DNA from: Agaricus subrufescens
Lineage: Eukaryota > Basidiomycota > Agaricomycetes > Agaricales > Agaricaceae
Assembly: GCA_029945375.1 (NCBI GenBank)
Contig: CM057061.1
Location: 3,100,001 to 3,164,000 of the forward strand
Direction: 5' to 3'
Length of the DNA stretch: 64,000 bases
The notes under the pieces were generated by a model that saw only the letters and a program-made list of their open reading frames with translations, ran no database searches and was not told the origin of the DNA. Positions 10,697 through 22,230 of this stretch are shown here, one piece after another. A program made the position numbers and the translations under genes. Positions within the stretch are counted from its first letter, which is position 1; each line of letters opens with the position of its first letter.

Positions 10697-13259
10697 ATGA
10701 GCAGTCGACTGAAGACTCAAGACAAGAACAAGATGACCCATCCTGGGGCCACACACACTCGGTATGACCATAAGCATCGCACGGTGTTGCAGATTGCCTC
10801 CAATAAACAGGCAGAGGCCGAGGCTAGGTTAGGTGCATTACACACTACTGCTGAGAAGAGAAGAAAGTGTGTCAAGGAGATGGCCATGTATGAGGCTGAC
10901 CTGCAAATGCGTGTTAACCACCACAAAGCACATGCCAATCGACCAGACCTAGACCCTCCCCCAAGGCCCATCCCCAACCCAAAAATCAAGGCTACAAGCA
11001 TTGTATGCCCTGGAGTGAGTGCATAGAAGGTTATACTGTATATGTGCTCATGCTGAAGCTAGCAGATGACTCACATGGTGGTGTCTGACTCTTTGTTGGG
11101 CGAAAGCTTGGGTTTATCTGCAGAACACAACGATGAAGCAACAAACCAGGGGGTACTCAAGGAAGATGGCATTGCTGTCCGATGGGAGTCTTGGGCAAGC
11201 TCAGAGTTTGAGTTTCCCCCAATGTCTGTCACAGGCAGAGACTCTGACTCTGCTCTACCTACTCTGGACATGCGTGAAGACAAAGTGGGTGACAATGTGG
11301 GCAAAGATGATGGGAATGGGAGCAATGCTGAGGACAATTGTCCTCACTCCGCACAAACTCATTCCAGTGATTTGGCAGTATTCAATGATGGCAATGATCT
11401 GGATAGCTGTGATGAAGTCAGAGGCAGGCCTACTGTGTTAAAGGTCAGTAATGTGCTTTGCATGCATAAGTGTCTTACTTACAGTGTGTAGAAATCTTGA
11501 GGTAGGCTTCAGGAGTCAGTGCAGCTGAAAATAAGTCAGATAAAGAAGAAAGCCACCCCGCGCACAAACCAAAGCCAGGAGGATGTACCTATGGTACATG
11601 GAAATCATGGCCAGAAGTCAGATGCCCGGGATAAGAAGCGCAAAGCGAGGGAGGGGAATTTGAGCTTGGATGTGGGAGATAACCAGCCACTTGAAGTGGA
11701 AATCAAAACACTTGAGTTCACTATTCCCTATGAGGTTGTCATGGGGTATTCATGCTAATAATGTTCTTTAGGCGAACCTCTAAATGTTCCAAGATGGGCA
11801 CTATGTTGGGAGGCTTGAAAGCAGGGTGGAAATTGTTCAAGATGAGCCACTTGATGTCAAAGCCAGCAGGTGCGTCATGTGACACTGGCCTCATGAAAAG
11901 GCAATTACTAATCTGATCTGGTGTCATGCGTCTGTCAGGTGACCACTTGAACTTGTTGAATACAAGTCAACACCGACTTTGGCACCAAGTCACCAGGACT
12001 CCACCACTCCCCACCTCACACCAGAACTTGCCATACCCAATGGAAATGGAATGCACCATGCAAACTCAATAACTCATACAACCAGCCAGGTGAGCGCTTC
12101 TACAATGTCCTGGCAGGTTTCTAACTCCTTTTACGAGATGGGTATCACAGTTGGGCCTCATGAACCTGAGCCTGCCCCGATGTCAAAATCACTGGCTAGA
12201 AAATCATCAATCACTAAGTGATTTTGTTCCCCTACTCCTCTCAAACATCCCCTCACCCTTGATCTCAGCAACGAAGCAGTGCCTGGGTGTGTGTCAAAAT
12301 TGCGCCCAGGTTCTAGAGCAGTCACATACACAAAACACGACCTGCCCTTCCCTTGCTCCCATGCTGCCAAACTGGTCAAGCAATGGTTGCAGGTTTATAT
12401 GGCTCACCTTTATGATTGGGTGGCAACACTCAGTAACCCCTGGCTAGCCAACAGCAATCTGGACTTCTTGAGCACAGTAAAGCAAACATGGGTCCTAATT
12501 TTTCCTGACCATGCGCAGGATGTCAATAACCCTGCTATAGAGTATTTGGTGGGATGCTATTACCTTCCCATTTGTTATGCTGCTGATGTTATGAGGGTAC
12601 AGGCAGCCAGTGGCATTCAATCATGGCATAGCAAAATTGGGTCAAACACTTTGAATGCTGTAGACTTGATAATGAAAGGCAAGGCCATGCAAGAAGTTGC
12701 AGAGGAGATGGGAGGTCTCCTACCGGTGCCTCGCTTCCTCTGCAAGAACCCTGATGAGCAGGTACAATGGTAACTAATTTCTACATTCAAGTGTACTAAA
12801 ACTTAGAGTATACAAAGGGTAGTGACCGACAGCCTTGGCTCTCAGAACTTTTTTTGAGGGTATTCTTGTATCATGTCCAGTACATGCTCAAAGTAGAAGG
12901 AGAACCTGCAGGTTACCCTGTGGGTGCAGCAGCTTTGACAGCAGCGGCGGTGAGTATTGATTTGATCTTTTAATCACCCTCTGATTGTTTGCCTAATACA
13001 GTAGATTGAGCGCATGTTGAACGCCTGGAAGGAGGGTACATGCCAAGGCTCATTGGGAGAGTTCAATCAACAAGACTGGGGTTTAATTACTCGATGGTAC
13101 TGTCAATCTACAGTGCAATTTTCTGAGATGAAATGGGATATGATCATGAGGGCCACAATGAGCATGATCCCGGTGAGCAAGGTAGCTCATCTCACCGCTG
13201 CCCAAGATGAACTCAATGCCGAGCTTTTCCCCGCTGATGAAAGAGCTTGTCTGGTCTAG
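10697..13259 (+). CDS. Transposon-associated hypothetical protein (multi-exon, head to head with transposase)
   Basis: Open segments at 10697-11026, 11066-11491, 11519-11758, 11979-12221, 12279-12773 and 13014-13259 read like exons of one gene separated by short gaps with GT-AG candidates (for example the gap before 12979-13003). The N-terminus has a basic Ala/Glu-rich, probably coiled-coil stretch; the middle is acidic and low complexity. The C-terminal third is hydrophobic-aromatic with YPVGAAALTAAAVERML and then FNQQDWG...W near 13020-13170, a pattern I associate with an abundant mushroom protein family of unknown function near DNA transposons. Its placement suggests an accessory protein of the Plavaka element; that is inference. 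Exact exon borders were not all resolved. Confidence 0.5.
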
Positions 13260-13541
13260 CCTTACATGCCTCTTTGTTCTATTACGGTTTTACATCGAAT
13301 TCTAAATGATTTTTGCGATTTTAAAAACAATGATACTCCTTGTGAACGTTGTACCTGCATGTGACTCTCTGTTGTACGTGGATGTAACCCTTTGTGAGGG
13401 GCATTGTGAACTATGGTGCCAGTACAATATCCTGTGTGCGCTACCATTCATAGTTGTGAAAATGGGTCGATATATCTGTACAATTACAAATTTCGGTAAC
13501 ATTGTGAAATGTGTGATGCGCGTAACAGCACACGCATCACA

Positions 13542-13822
13542 CGTTTGATATTTTGCTGATGTGGCCGTATTGCAACCATCTACCTCTAATGCCAGTACAC
13601 AACCACCTTCCAATTCCGATGGAAACGCTCCAACGATGGAGACCAACAGTGTTACTACAAAGACCGCTCATGTGAGCAAGTAGTTCATAGAATGTTCTAA
13701 AAAAGTTTCTTTTCTTGAAAAACGGTCTATTAAACAACTTGACATCTTTTATATTTTCTTTCTATATGTCATTATCTTTCTTTAAAATCGTCAAAGCTCT
13801 TCACAGAGCCTTGGAGGGCGTA
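13542..13822 (+). other. 3' internal end of an LTR element with polypurine tract
   Basis: The stretch ends with CTTGGAGGGCGTA directly before the LTR start TGTAGCG, which fits a polypurine primer site. The same AAAGCTCTT...GAGCCTTGGAGGGCGTA string precedes the inverted LTR copy at 41124-41331, so it is a family feature. A short open segment (Ser/Thr/Pro/Asn rich) upstream ends in a stop near 13683 and could be the tail of an internal ORF. Nothing else is recognisable. Confidence 0.5.
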
Positions 13823-14021
13823 TGTAGCGAACGGCTATCACCCATTTATTATTCTCTATTTACTTTCAGCCTCATAACCAAATAGCCCTCTCCGTATATA
13901 AGTAGGACTCGATTATTTGTGTAAGGTAGATACTCTTGAATTGATAGCATATCCCTATCGACTTCTCCACTTGAATATCTCTACTCTATCGTGTAGCGTG
14001 ACCGCTCTAGCTCGCGTTACA
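13823..14021 (+). repeat. LTR copy (copia-like family), left border of island A
   Basis: The block starts TGTAGCGAACGG, contains a TATATAAG box, and ends CTCGCGTTACA (199 bp). It is related to the reverse complement of 41124-41331 in its ends and 3' third. A polypurine tract lies immediately upstream, so this is a 3' LTR of a truncated element. No matching 5' LTR or target duplication was seen. It sits at the change from CpG-poor transposon sequence to the CpG-rich NLR-A/kinase region. Confidence 0.6.
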
Positions 14022-15000
14022 GTTCCGTACTTCAGACAGGAGTAATGAGTGTGGTGTGTCCGTTACAATTCGATTGTCATTCTTAGTGTTGAGATACATT
14101 TACGAGGTGAGACCGTAGTAGTACGCAAAGTACAGCAAATGTGAGAGCCGCCTCAAGAAGTCACTTCCACAGAGATAAAAGGTAGCCATGACAGGCGAGC
14201 GCCAAGTGGGAAGGAAAGTTTGAGGATGTCAATGAAGCCAAATAAGAAAGCTCTCATATTCCGCTTCAGCCACTATGGCACAACAGGCACGGCTATCACA
14301 TTAATCACACCCTATCAATGACTGAGCGCACTGCGACACACTCTAGTTCACTCTAATGTTTCACCCTCTCGGGCTCGATCTCACGACCTAACGACAAAGC
14401 CTTGCACTACTTGTTGCTGACAGACTCTAATATCGCGGTATTGTCACTGATTCAATTTTGATAGCACACACCGTATGCCAATTTGGACCTACGTCACACT
14501 GTGGGACTTCCTGAAAAGGGGACATAGGGCTTTGGACTTCGACGATGCGGATGAAATGAAACTTGACGAGCATGAGTCTAAGAAGGCAACCGTAATTGTC
14601 AAGAGGATAGCTCTGAGGGATATGCGCCATCACGGGACTGTACCATGCTCATTGCTGGCAAAGTTGATCGTGAATTCCAATCAACACATTGCCACCTCCC
14701 CATGGTCCAAGGATCTGCAAGAGTTGAAAAAACGAAAGGAGACACAGTGTGCCATCGGGAGCTGTAATACAGCATTGGACTAAGGATAGAGGCTAAATGA
14801 AAAAGAGAAAATGTCTATCATTTCCCGCTGGCTTATCGTGGACCATCAAATAAATAGACGGACAATACATAAGAAGCGCCGATGGGTGGCTTCGGTTGGG
14901 GGTTCCTTGTAACGCAGCACGCCATATGAAAGCATAGTTGTCAGACTCCACGACCTATAGGCTGGTATCTTTTTCCCCATCCTTCCCCCCGTCTTTGATT
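14022..15000. other. Upstream region of NLR-A, little recognisable content
   Basis: CpG-rich sequence without repeats I could identify. An open frame at 14475-14783 (102 codons, Lys/Glu/Asp rich) has no recognised motif; it could be a small gene or chance. The NLR-A promoter should lie in the last few hundred bases; a pyrimidine-rich stretch (about 14968-14993) directly precedes the chosen start, as is common before fungal transcription starts. I see no RNA gene here. Confidence 0.35.
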
Positions 15001-17858
15001 ATGTCCGGCAAATCTTCTCCAACGGTCAAATGCCACTGGTTTTCTCGCTTCAAAAAACGAATCTCTGCCCTAATCTACCCTATGACTCCTGCTCCTGCTC
15101 CTCCTACGTCTTCTCGTTTGCACGGCGATAGTACAGGAAAGGTGGACATGCGCGCGCACCATGATGGTACTGATCTCTGCCCCGCGTCTACCCCTCATCA
15201 TACCTCGCTTCCAGATCCTTTTCCTGTTGATAATACCGATAATTCAATACGCTCTCCGGGTCGTTGTGTAGACGCTCAAGTCTCCCCTTCGCCTGCCTCT
15301 TGCCACTCCTTACTTTCAAGCTATTCTAAACATTCCACTGCCATCTCCATGCCAACTCACCCTTCACCAAGACCCCTCCCGCCTCACTTGGTGGAACCAG
15401 TCCATCAGAACTACTGTCAACTTCCCCAAGGACAAACATTCACCTTTCAAGGACCAAGCGTGAGTGTTGAATTAAGTTCACGGCATTGTCTCACATCCAA
15501 GTCAGCACACTTTTGGTGGAGCGCATGATTTTGTTGTGAACAACTCTGTGTTTAACGATTACAATACTGTCGCGGACAACTGTGAGAATCATCTACTCTG
15601 CAGTGCCACACTTACTGTAATTTCTACTAGTCTTGGAGAAGCTCCTACAGGAGACGATAATAGGAGCAGAGTTCGACTCTTCCGACCGGCATCCTCCTCC
15701 GCGCTGCCATCCAGGAACCCGTCTAGCGATCATAGAGCGGTGTCTTCACTTTGTTCACCACCGTGATGACAAAGAAAAGCTCCGTTGGATAGTGGGTGCA
15801 GCCGGAGTCGGTAAATCAGCAGTGATGCAAATGATCACCGAAAAAATCGTTAATGATGTTATCATTGCCTCTATCTTCCTTTCCGTCCACGGTCGCGCAA
15901 ATGGAAACAAGATTATCATAACTGTCGCTTATCAGCTCGCTGTCAAGTGTGGGCCATATCATCAGTTTATTCGTGATCGGATCGCTCTTGACCCATCTCT
16001 CCTTCGAAAATCATTACCAGTACAGTTCAGAAATTTCATTGTCGAGCCACTTATACTCATATCTATGATTCCCTATCGGTTTTTAATTGTTATCGACGGC
16101 CTCGACGAGTGCGATAGCCGTTCTACCCAACGAGAACTTCTCGAGTTGATCACGGATTTCTGTATTACATACCCTATCTCCCCCGTCACATGGTTAATCG
16201 CCAGTCGCCCCGAGCCACACATTACTTCTTTTTTTGACAAGCCTGAAGTCCAACAGGCGTTCAGCAAGGAGGAGATGGTGATAGATTCAGATGAAGCGTG
16301 TAGAGACGTTCAACGGTATCTTCGTGACGAACTGGAGAAGATCCAACTAGACTATCCTACCCTCAGGCACAAACGGCAGTGGCCCTTGGAGCATGAAATA
16401 ACCAAAATTGCATCAGCCGCTGGAGGGCTGTTTGCATATGCCGCGACGGTGGTCCGATATATAGGCGATCCTACCTACGGAAATCCGGCTGCCCAGCTGC
16501 GTCGTGTACTCGAAACTATTGATGCCAGCGCAAAGGACCATGTAGCAAGAAGGGACCATCCGATGGTTCAACTCGATGCGCTTTATAGGAGGATCCTTTC
16601 CAATGTTCCGGAAAACGGCATGATCAACACCAGAAAATTGATGCTCGTATTTCCAAGTACCGGTGTCGGGTTCCGCGAGCTATGTAATAGACTAGGAATG
16701 ACGGAGGATGACGCTTATGGCGCTATCCGCCACCTGCATGCTGTTATGAAGATTCCCAAACCCGATAACGCCGATGATGAAGGTCTTTCATATCACCACA
16801 AATCATTTCAAGACTTCGTATCCGACTTTGAACGATCTGGGTTTTCTCGTGATTTCGTTCGCGAGAGTTTTGAAACCCACCATCGTGCTTCATTGAACTT
16901 TGTTGAGGCGATTTTAGGCGACTTCAATAACATGGCTGGGGGCGAAGACATCCGTGTCTCTCATGGCGGTCACGTGAAAGTTCGCGGTGACAACATTGCA
17001 CTTTCCTGGCCCAGTGACGAGCGTTTTCGGATGAGCGATGAGGAGCTACGGATGAAGTTGTGCTGTAATACGGTGAATTCGATACATGCACACTTCCGGA
17101 CTTTCCCCATCTTTCAAGAGAGTATATCCTGCTTTCGCGTGTTGACAACACTTTTTACTGTACCGGGGATTATTTTTCCATTTTATCAATTGCGAGAGCA
17201 CGCATTTGTAAGTTGCTCTTGTTGGTTCTAACCTGTTGTGAATGCTCAAATCCCCGATCAGGACCGGTTTCGCGACAAACTCGTGACACACAACAAGTTG
17301 AAGCAAGCGCCTCTCAGAGCATTTAATTATGCCGCCGTTTGTGGAGATATTGTACTACAATTCATAAGTCCGACTGAATGTGATACCAAAGTCTCGGATT
17401 CTTGGTCCCCGTCTTGTAGGGTGAGTTTTTTATTCATATTACATTGTCCAAACTTTACCAAATGTTTGTCAACCTAGCATGGGAAGGGAGGAGTAGGCCA
17501 TCTACGGCAGTGGCAAGGATGGTCAACTAGTTTCAAAAGGTATTATCGAGTTGACGTGGGCACTGAAGATGTCGAAGATATGAACATCCCCCAGTTTCAC
17601 GTTGCTACGCCCCAACAACAGCATGAAAAATGGCTTCGGTCGGATCGTTCACGTAATTATGCCACTGTTGCTTGCATTCATTGTTCACGACGATTTGCAC
17701 GCCACTTTATCAACAATCCTGATCTACTTGCCACTTTTCTCGTTGATTCGACTCAAATGAGTTATGTAGAGTTCGCATTTGTTGACCCGGATGACAAGGT
17801 GTCTGAGTGGAGATACAGATTTTTACATTCCGGACCTCCAGCTACCGTTGATGTATAG
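15001..17858 (+). CDS. NACHT-domain STAND protein NLR-A
   Basis: A five-exon model keeps frame throughout: 15001-15459, 15506-15581, 15631-17207, 17262-17420, 17478-17858 (883 codons before the stop). The start MSGKS is shared with NLR-B. The first exon is Pro/Ser rich; exon 2 gives an Asn-rich beta-prone strip (AHDFVVNNSVFNDYN). Exon 3 opens with GAEFDSSDRHPPPRCHPGTR, then the P-loop GAAGVGKSA, the Walker B LIVIDGLDECD and a sensor-like WLIASRPEPH, followed by a winged-helix-like region. STAND NTPases of this type oligomerise on ligand binding and act as signalling switches. No WD40, ankyrin or TPR repeats are visible; the C-terminus is short and unique. The 3' 1779 bp matches NLR-B without a visible difference. 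Next downstream is kinase K1, convergent. Confidence 0.85.
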
Positions 17859-17870
17859 TGTACACTCTAC
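16092..17870 (+). repeat. 1779-bp tract identical to NLR-B (gene conversion copy A)
   Basis: Every block I compared from ATCGACGGCCTCGACG at 16092 to TACACTCTAC at 17870 is identical to 35309-37087 at a constant offset of 19217, including both introns and the stop codon. Left of 16092 the genes differ at many positions; right of 17870 the 3' flanks again differ. Confidence 0.88.
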
Positions 17871-18281
17871 TTGTAGTTGTCATTCATAATGTCGTCGGTG
17901 TATCCAGTCCTAGATGGATTACACCCTGAGGATTTTGTGATGCATGTGCGGACGATCATTCTGGGTTGAAATCTGTGTTCCTTTTGGATCAATGGCTCTC
18001 CCATGCTCCTGTAGCGGATGCAGATTGATAGTCTAATCACATTTACATCATATACCCTATTTTATGTATTGACATATTGTCATCCACATGCTCAAGTCAC
18101 CAATAAATAATCTTCCTGGCTGTATCATTCGACGGCCCATGTGGTGTATAAGAGGTTGTGGTCTAGTGAAGATGGACGAGAGTTCCGAGAGAACAAACGG
18201 CATGGAAATTGAGCATGGTGTCCCATTTTGTACAAAAGAACATTCCATTTAACTTTGTAAGATATTACTGCGGAGGTCGTC

Positions 18282-19718
18282 CTATGTCGAGAATCCTCTG
18301 ATCTCGCATAAGATACGGTTGGCGCCACTAACATCGATACATATTTCGGCACCCCCGCCAACCCTCCAAAGTGGTGGAGCATATTCCTCTGCGACGGAAC
18401 TAGGGCGTCCGACTAGACCCACCACAGACTCGTGAATTTGTTCGGATGTGAGACGGGACTCTGGTTCATATTTACAACAACCAATTATGAGCTCCCGATC
18501 TTGAAAGGAGACATTATCGGTCTCCAATATGTCACCAACGAGAGTCTTTATCTGTAGCTTTGAATGCGAATTATCATAGTCGACCTTGCTATGCGGGAGC
18601 CTGGACGTAAGCACCTGGAAATGATGTGACGTGGGCTCCTTCAGGAGTGATCAACGTCCTACCTTGTAGCAAACACAGCCGAAAGACCAGACATCACTTC
18701 GCAGCGTCGGATATTTGGAGTCTGATGACCTCGTTTCCAATTCTGGTGCTCTCCAACGCTCGGTACCATTCCCAATTTGAGTCGTAAACAGGCCTGTGGT
18801 TATCATACGATACGATATTCCGAAATCAGCGATTAGTGCTCGGCCTTTATCAGACACGAGCACGTTTTTCTGTGTAGGAACTCATTTACTTCAACGGCAC
18901 GCTGAAATACCCCGCACGTACTGGGTTCAGGTCACCATGTACTATATTTGACGAGTGTAAATATCGCAAACCAGAAATGATATCCAGAATCTGATGACCA
19001 GTAATGGTCAATGGTATTGCAATCCAGGACACTCAAATACGTACCAAGGACAAGCGAGGAGCATATTTGGAATGCGTTCGAAGATATTCATGAAGGTTTC
19101 CTTTCTTCATCCATGGAGAAATCAAGCCTAGTTTGGGCGAATTTTCTGGCATATATATACCATAGAACGGGAGTATATTCTCATGAGAAAGGTGAGCCCA
19201 CAGCATAGCTTCCTTTGCCAAGACCTAGCTTCGTCACTATCAGGTAATATGAAGGGACTTGTAGGCCAACTCACTCGAAACATCTTTTCCTTGTCGTCAT
19301 CTGTGAATATGCGGAACATTTTGAGGCAAACACCTGTTTCTTGGAATGTTGCTTCGTGAACATTTGAGCACGAGCCCCCGTTTACGGCTTCGAGGTTGTA
19401 TTGAATTTTTTTCAGTTTGTAGTAATGTGGCAACATGTCGGATTTTACGACAAGCGTTCTCAAACACGCGAAAAGCTGTCGACCAGCCGGTTTCGAGAAA
19501 GCAAAATCACCATCTTCATGGAGGAGCTGTAGTTATAACCGTTACCACTGAGACCTTGACTGCATGAGAACGCGGAATTCAAAACCCACGATTCCCAATG
19601 CATCTGCGATGCATTGCGCGTCATCTCCCTTCAGTTCAGTGATGCGTGTTAGCTTGGACGCATCTCCGAGAATTTCTCTCAAAAGAGTGAGAGTGCTGTC
19701 GGGGACTTTGTTAGACAT
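18282..19718 (-). CDS. TKL-type protein kinase K1
   Basis: The start at 19718 gives MSNKVPDSTLTLLREILGD, matching the K2 N-terminus; a first exon of 43 codons ends before a GTGGG...ACAG intron. Kinase motifs in order: VCLKMF with the ATP-binding Lys, SHENILPFYG, catalytic loop HGDLNP (Asp kept, the usual Lys is Asn), IADFGISY, RWRAPELE (APE), SDVWSFGCVCY. The length and six-exon layout follow K2. It transfers phosphate from ATP to protein if active; the Lys to Asn change in the catalytic loop may lower activity. It lies tail to tail with NLR-A and head to head with K2, sharing an inverted promoter region. C-terminal exon 18282-18614 ends ILCEIRGFST. Confidence 0.75.
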
Positions 19719-20787
19719 AGTTGGAGAATAGGAAAGGGCGCGGATAGACTAACCGCAAGGATCGCGAGTAAGTTATCTTGAATGTCTTTCTACTCCCAAA
19801 TCAGGGAACAGATTATTTCAAGACGGTGCGATTCTGACTTCTGGGTTGAGGGTTTGAGTTGGCATCAGAACAGACTGAAGGAAAGGAGTATCCGAAAACA
19901 GCAAACACCTTTAATGGGGCCAAATTAAATGTTCATACTCATTTCGGGCAGAATCCGATCACGGATGTCCGAAGAAGGGACAGCGGTTCATATCGTATCG
20001 ATTATCTGTAGGCTAATGATAAGCCGGCATGTTGGGACAGCCCTCCTCCTGTGTGGCTAACTTGGAGGACATAAGGTTACTGGGGGCTATGACTGGTTCA
20101 ATATAGGCGCTGTAATCAACATAGCCAAGCTTCGAATTCTTGCAAGCATGACAATCGCATCTCACCTGGTATGAGTTGGCATCAGAACGGACTGAAAGAA
20201 AAGAGTACCCGAATGCAAGAAACACCTTCTCCTCTTCACTTGCATCAAAGATTCATACTCATTTCGGACAGAGCCCTAGCACGGGCCTCCCAACAGGGAT
20301 GCCAGTTTATCTTTAGTGTAAGCAGCCACTATAACTCCGTCTTGAACAAACAAGTGGGACTTTCGAGTGAGACCAATCATGTTTCGAGCTGGTAGAACGA
20401 AAGGTGAGATGCTTGCAGGAGTTCGAAGCATGGCCATGTTTATTACAGCGCCTATAACCAGTTATGATAGTCTCGGATCATCTTATGTCCTCGGCCGCAC
20501 AGGGGGGAAGCTGTCCCAGCGTGCCGGCTCATCATTGGCCTATAGATAATCGATAAACCGCTGTCCTTTCTTGGAACATCCGCGATTGGGTTCTGCTCGA
20601 AATGAGTATGAACATTTGGCGCAAGTAAAGAAGGGAAGCAGTTTGCTGCTTTCGGATACTCCTTCCCTTCGGTCCGTTCTGATGCCAACGCATGCCCTCA
20701 ACCCAGAGGTTAGAATCACGTTATCCTTTGACAATCTCTTCCCCGTCCTGTAGGTAGTCGTTCTCCAAGTTTTTCCATTATTCTATG
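19719..20787. promoter_or_regulatory. Bidirectional K1/K2 intergenic region with inverted repeat
   Basis: The region between the divergent starts holds inverted arms at about 19825-20060 and 20500-20740, sharing blocks such as AAATGAGTATGAACATTT, TTTCGGATACTCC and TCTGATGCCAAC in opposite orientation. Related sequence also precedes the kinase copies in island B. This points to an inverted duplication of a kinase together with its promoter, giving both genes the same upstream elements. No coding sequence is supported in the middle (20060-20500). Confidence 0.7.
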
Positions 20788-22230
20788 ATGTCTAACAAAG
20801 TCCCTGACGAGATTCTCACTTTGCTGAAAGAACTTCTCGGAGATACCTCCAGGGAAACACGCATCGCTCAACTGCAGGGAGAGGAAGCACAATGCGTGGC
20901 GGATCTCATGGGCATTGTGAGCTTTGAAACTCTATATTCTGATGCACTAGTGTCCTCTCTAATGATGGCAAACTGCAGCTTCTCCATGAACATAGTGTTT
21001 TTGCTTTCGCGGAGCCACTCGGTCAGCAGCTCTTCGCACTCCTGAGGAAACTTGTGAAGTCATCCGGCGTCTTGCCTCAATGTTACAAACTGCAAGGCGT
21101 TCAGTATGACGTTGGTAATCCCCGATACGGAAGCGCGCTCTCCGACATCTTCGTAGGTGAGTTTCGGGGAGTTGATGTGTGTGTCAAAGCGATCCGCACA
21201 TTCGAAAAGGACGTCAAGGAAAAGATGTTTCAAGTGAGTCGGCATAGAAATCCTATCATTCCACTGGGTAGTGATGATGCTAGGCCATAGCAAAGGAAGC
21301 TGTCCTGTGGGCTCACCTCTCCCATGAAAACATACTCCCGTTCTATGGTATATATTTACCAGAAAAATCGAATAGGATATGCGTCGTATCTCCCTGGATG
21401 AGAACGGGAAATCTTCACAACTATCTTAAGGAGCGTCCTAATGATGCTCCTCGCCTGCCCTTGGTACGTATTTGAGTGTCCTGGATTGCAATACCATTGA
21501 CCATTACTGGTCATCAGATTCTGGATATCATTTCTGGTTTGCGATATTTACACTCGTCAAATATAGTACATGGTGACCTGAAACCGGTACGTCCATTGGT
21601 GTTTCAGCGTGCCGTTGAAGTAAACGAGTTCCTACACAGAAAAATGTGCTTATATCTGATAACGAGCGCGCATTAATCTGTGATTTCGGGGTATCGTATT
21701 GTGCGGTTTCCACGAATTTCATTACCAGTCAAACTTCAAATGCTAGCACGCGCTGGATAGCGCCAGAATTATTTTACCGAGACACCCCTCATCCGACACT
21801 GCAAAGCGACGTGTGGTCTTTCGCCTGTGTTTGCTACCAGGTAGGCCGTTGATCTCTCTTTAAAGAGCCTAGATCACATTACTTCTAGGTGTTTACGCTC
21901 AACGTCCCGTTCCGCGAGTACCATGAAGAATATCAAATATATACGGCCATACTGATGCGGGAGCTCCCTGCAAACCCAACCGAGGCCGATAATGTTACAT
22001 CTAAAGAATGGGAACTGATGACTGATTGTTGGAAATATGAACCAGATTCCCGCCCCAGCTGCGAAGAAATCTATTCGTCTGTTGTTGGCCTTGTTGGGGG
22101 ATCTAATTCTGTCACAGTGCAAGATGTCCTACCGCTTTGGCAGGTTGACAGAGTTGCAGAGGTTCCTGTAGATGCTGCCCACGCATGCCGAATTTTTTGC
22201 GACATAAAAACGATCTCAGTTAGGCAATGA
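20788..22230 (+). CDS. TKL-type protein kinase K2 (intact)
   Basis: Six exons keep frame: 20788-20916, 20979-21233, 21284-21463, 21518-21586, 21640-21840, 21889-22230 (391 residues), all with GT...AG introns of 48-62 nt. Motifs: VCVKAIRTF (ATP-binding Lys), LSHENILPFYGIY, catalytic loop HGDLKP, ICDFGVSY (metal-binding DFG), RWIAPELF (APE), SDVWSFACVCYQ. The G in HGD instead of HRD is common in TKL-like fungal kinases. The second of two adjacent ATGs is used because it matches K1 and K4. About 45 residues precede the kinase fold in exon 1, and the tail ends DIKTISVRQ. Likely a cytosolic Ser/Thr-type kinase; its substrate is unknown. Divergent from K1. Confidence 0.85.

Larger units (their letters stand above)
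7054..13541. mobile_element. Plavaka-type DNA transposon (inferred span)
   Basis: The span holds a minus-strand Plavaka-like transposase and a plus-strand companion gene starting about 140 bp apart, head to head. Possible imperfect terminal inverted repeats are seen: at the left GTGTGTGCTGT followed by TCACAATGTCAC (about 7065-7105), and at the right, read on the minus strand, GCGTGTGCTGT followed by TCACAATGTTAC (about 13500-13541). The left end abuts coding sequence of the gypsy element. No target duplication could be confirmed, so the borders are provisional. Confidence 0.5.

Noticed and set aside
14340..14460. tRNA-like string around GGCTCGATCTCACGAC
   Set aside because: A T-arm-like fragment, but no acceptor, D or anticodon arms could be paired. 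No tRNA called.
16092..17870. NLR identity explained by purifying selection
   Set aside because: Two introns and the stop-proximal flank are identical as well, and identity ends abruptly inside coding sequence.
18125..18248. Small conserved ORF ending GVPFCTKEHSI, also at 39100-39215
   Set aside because: Both copies keep the stop, but differences are spread over all codon positions, and the segment is the 3' flank of K1 and K4. Better explained as conserved UTR.
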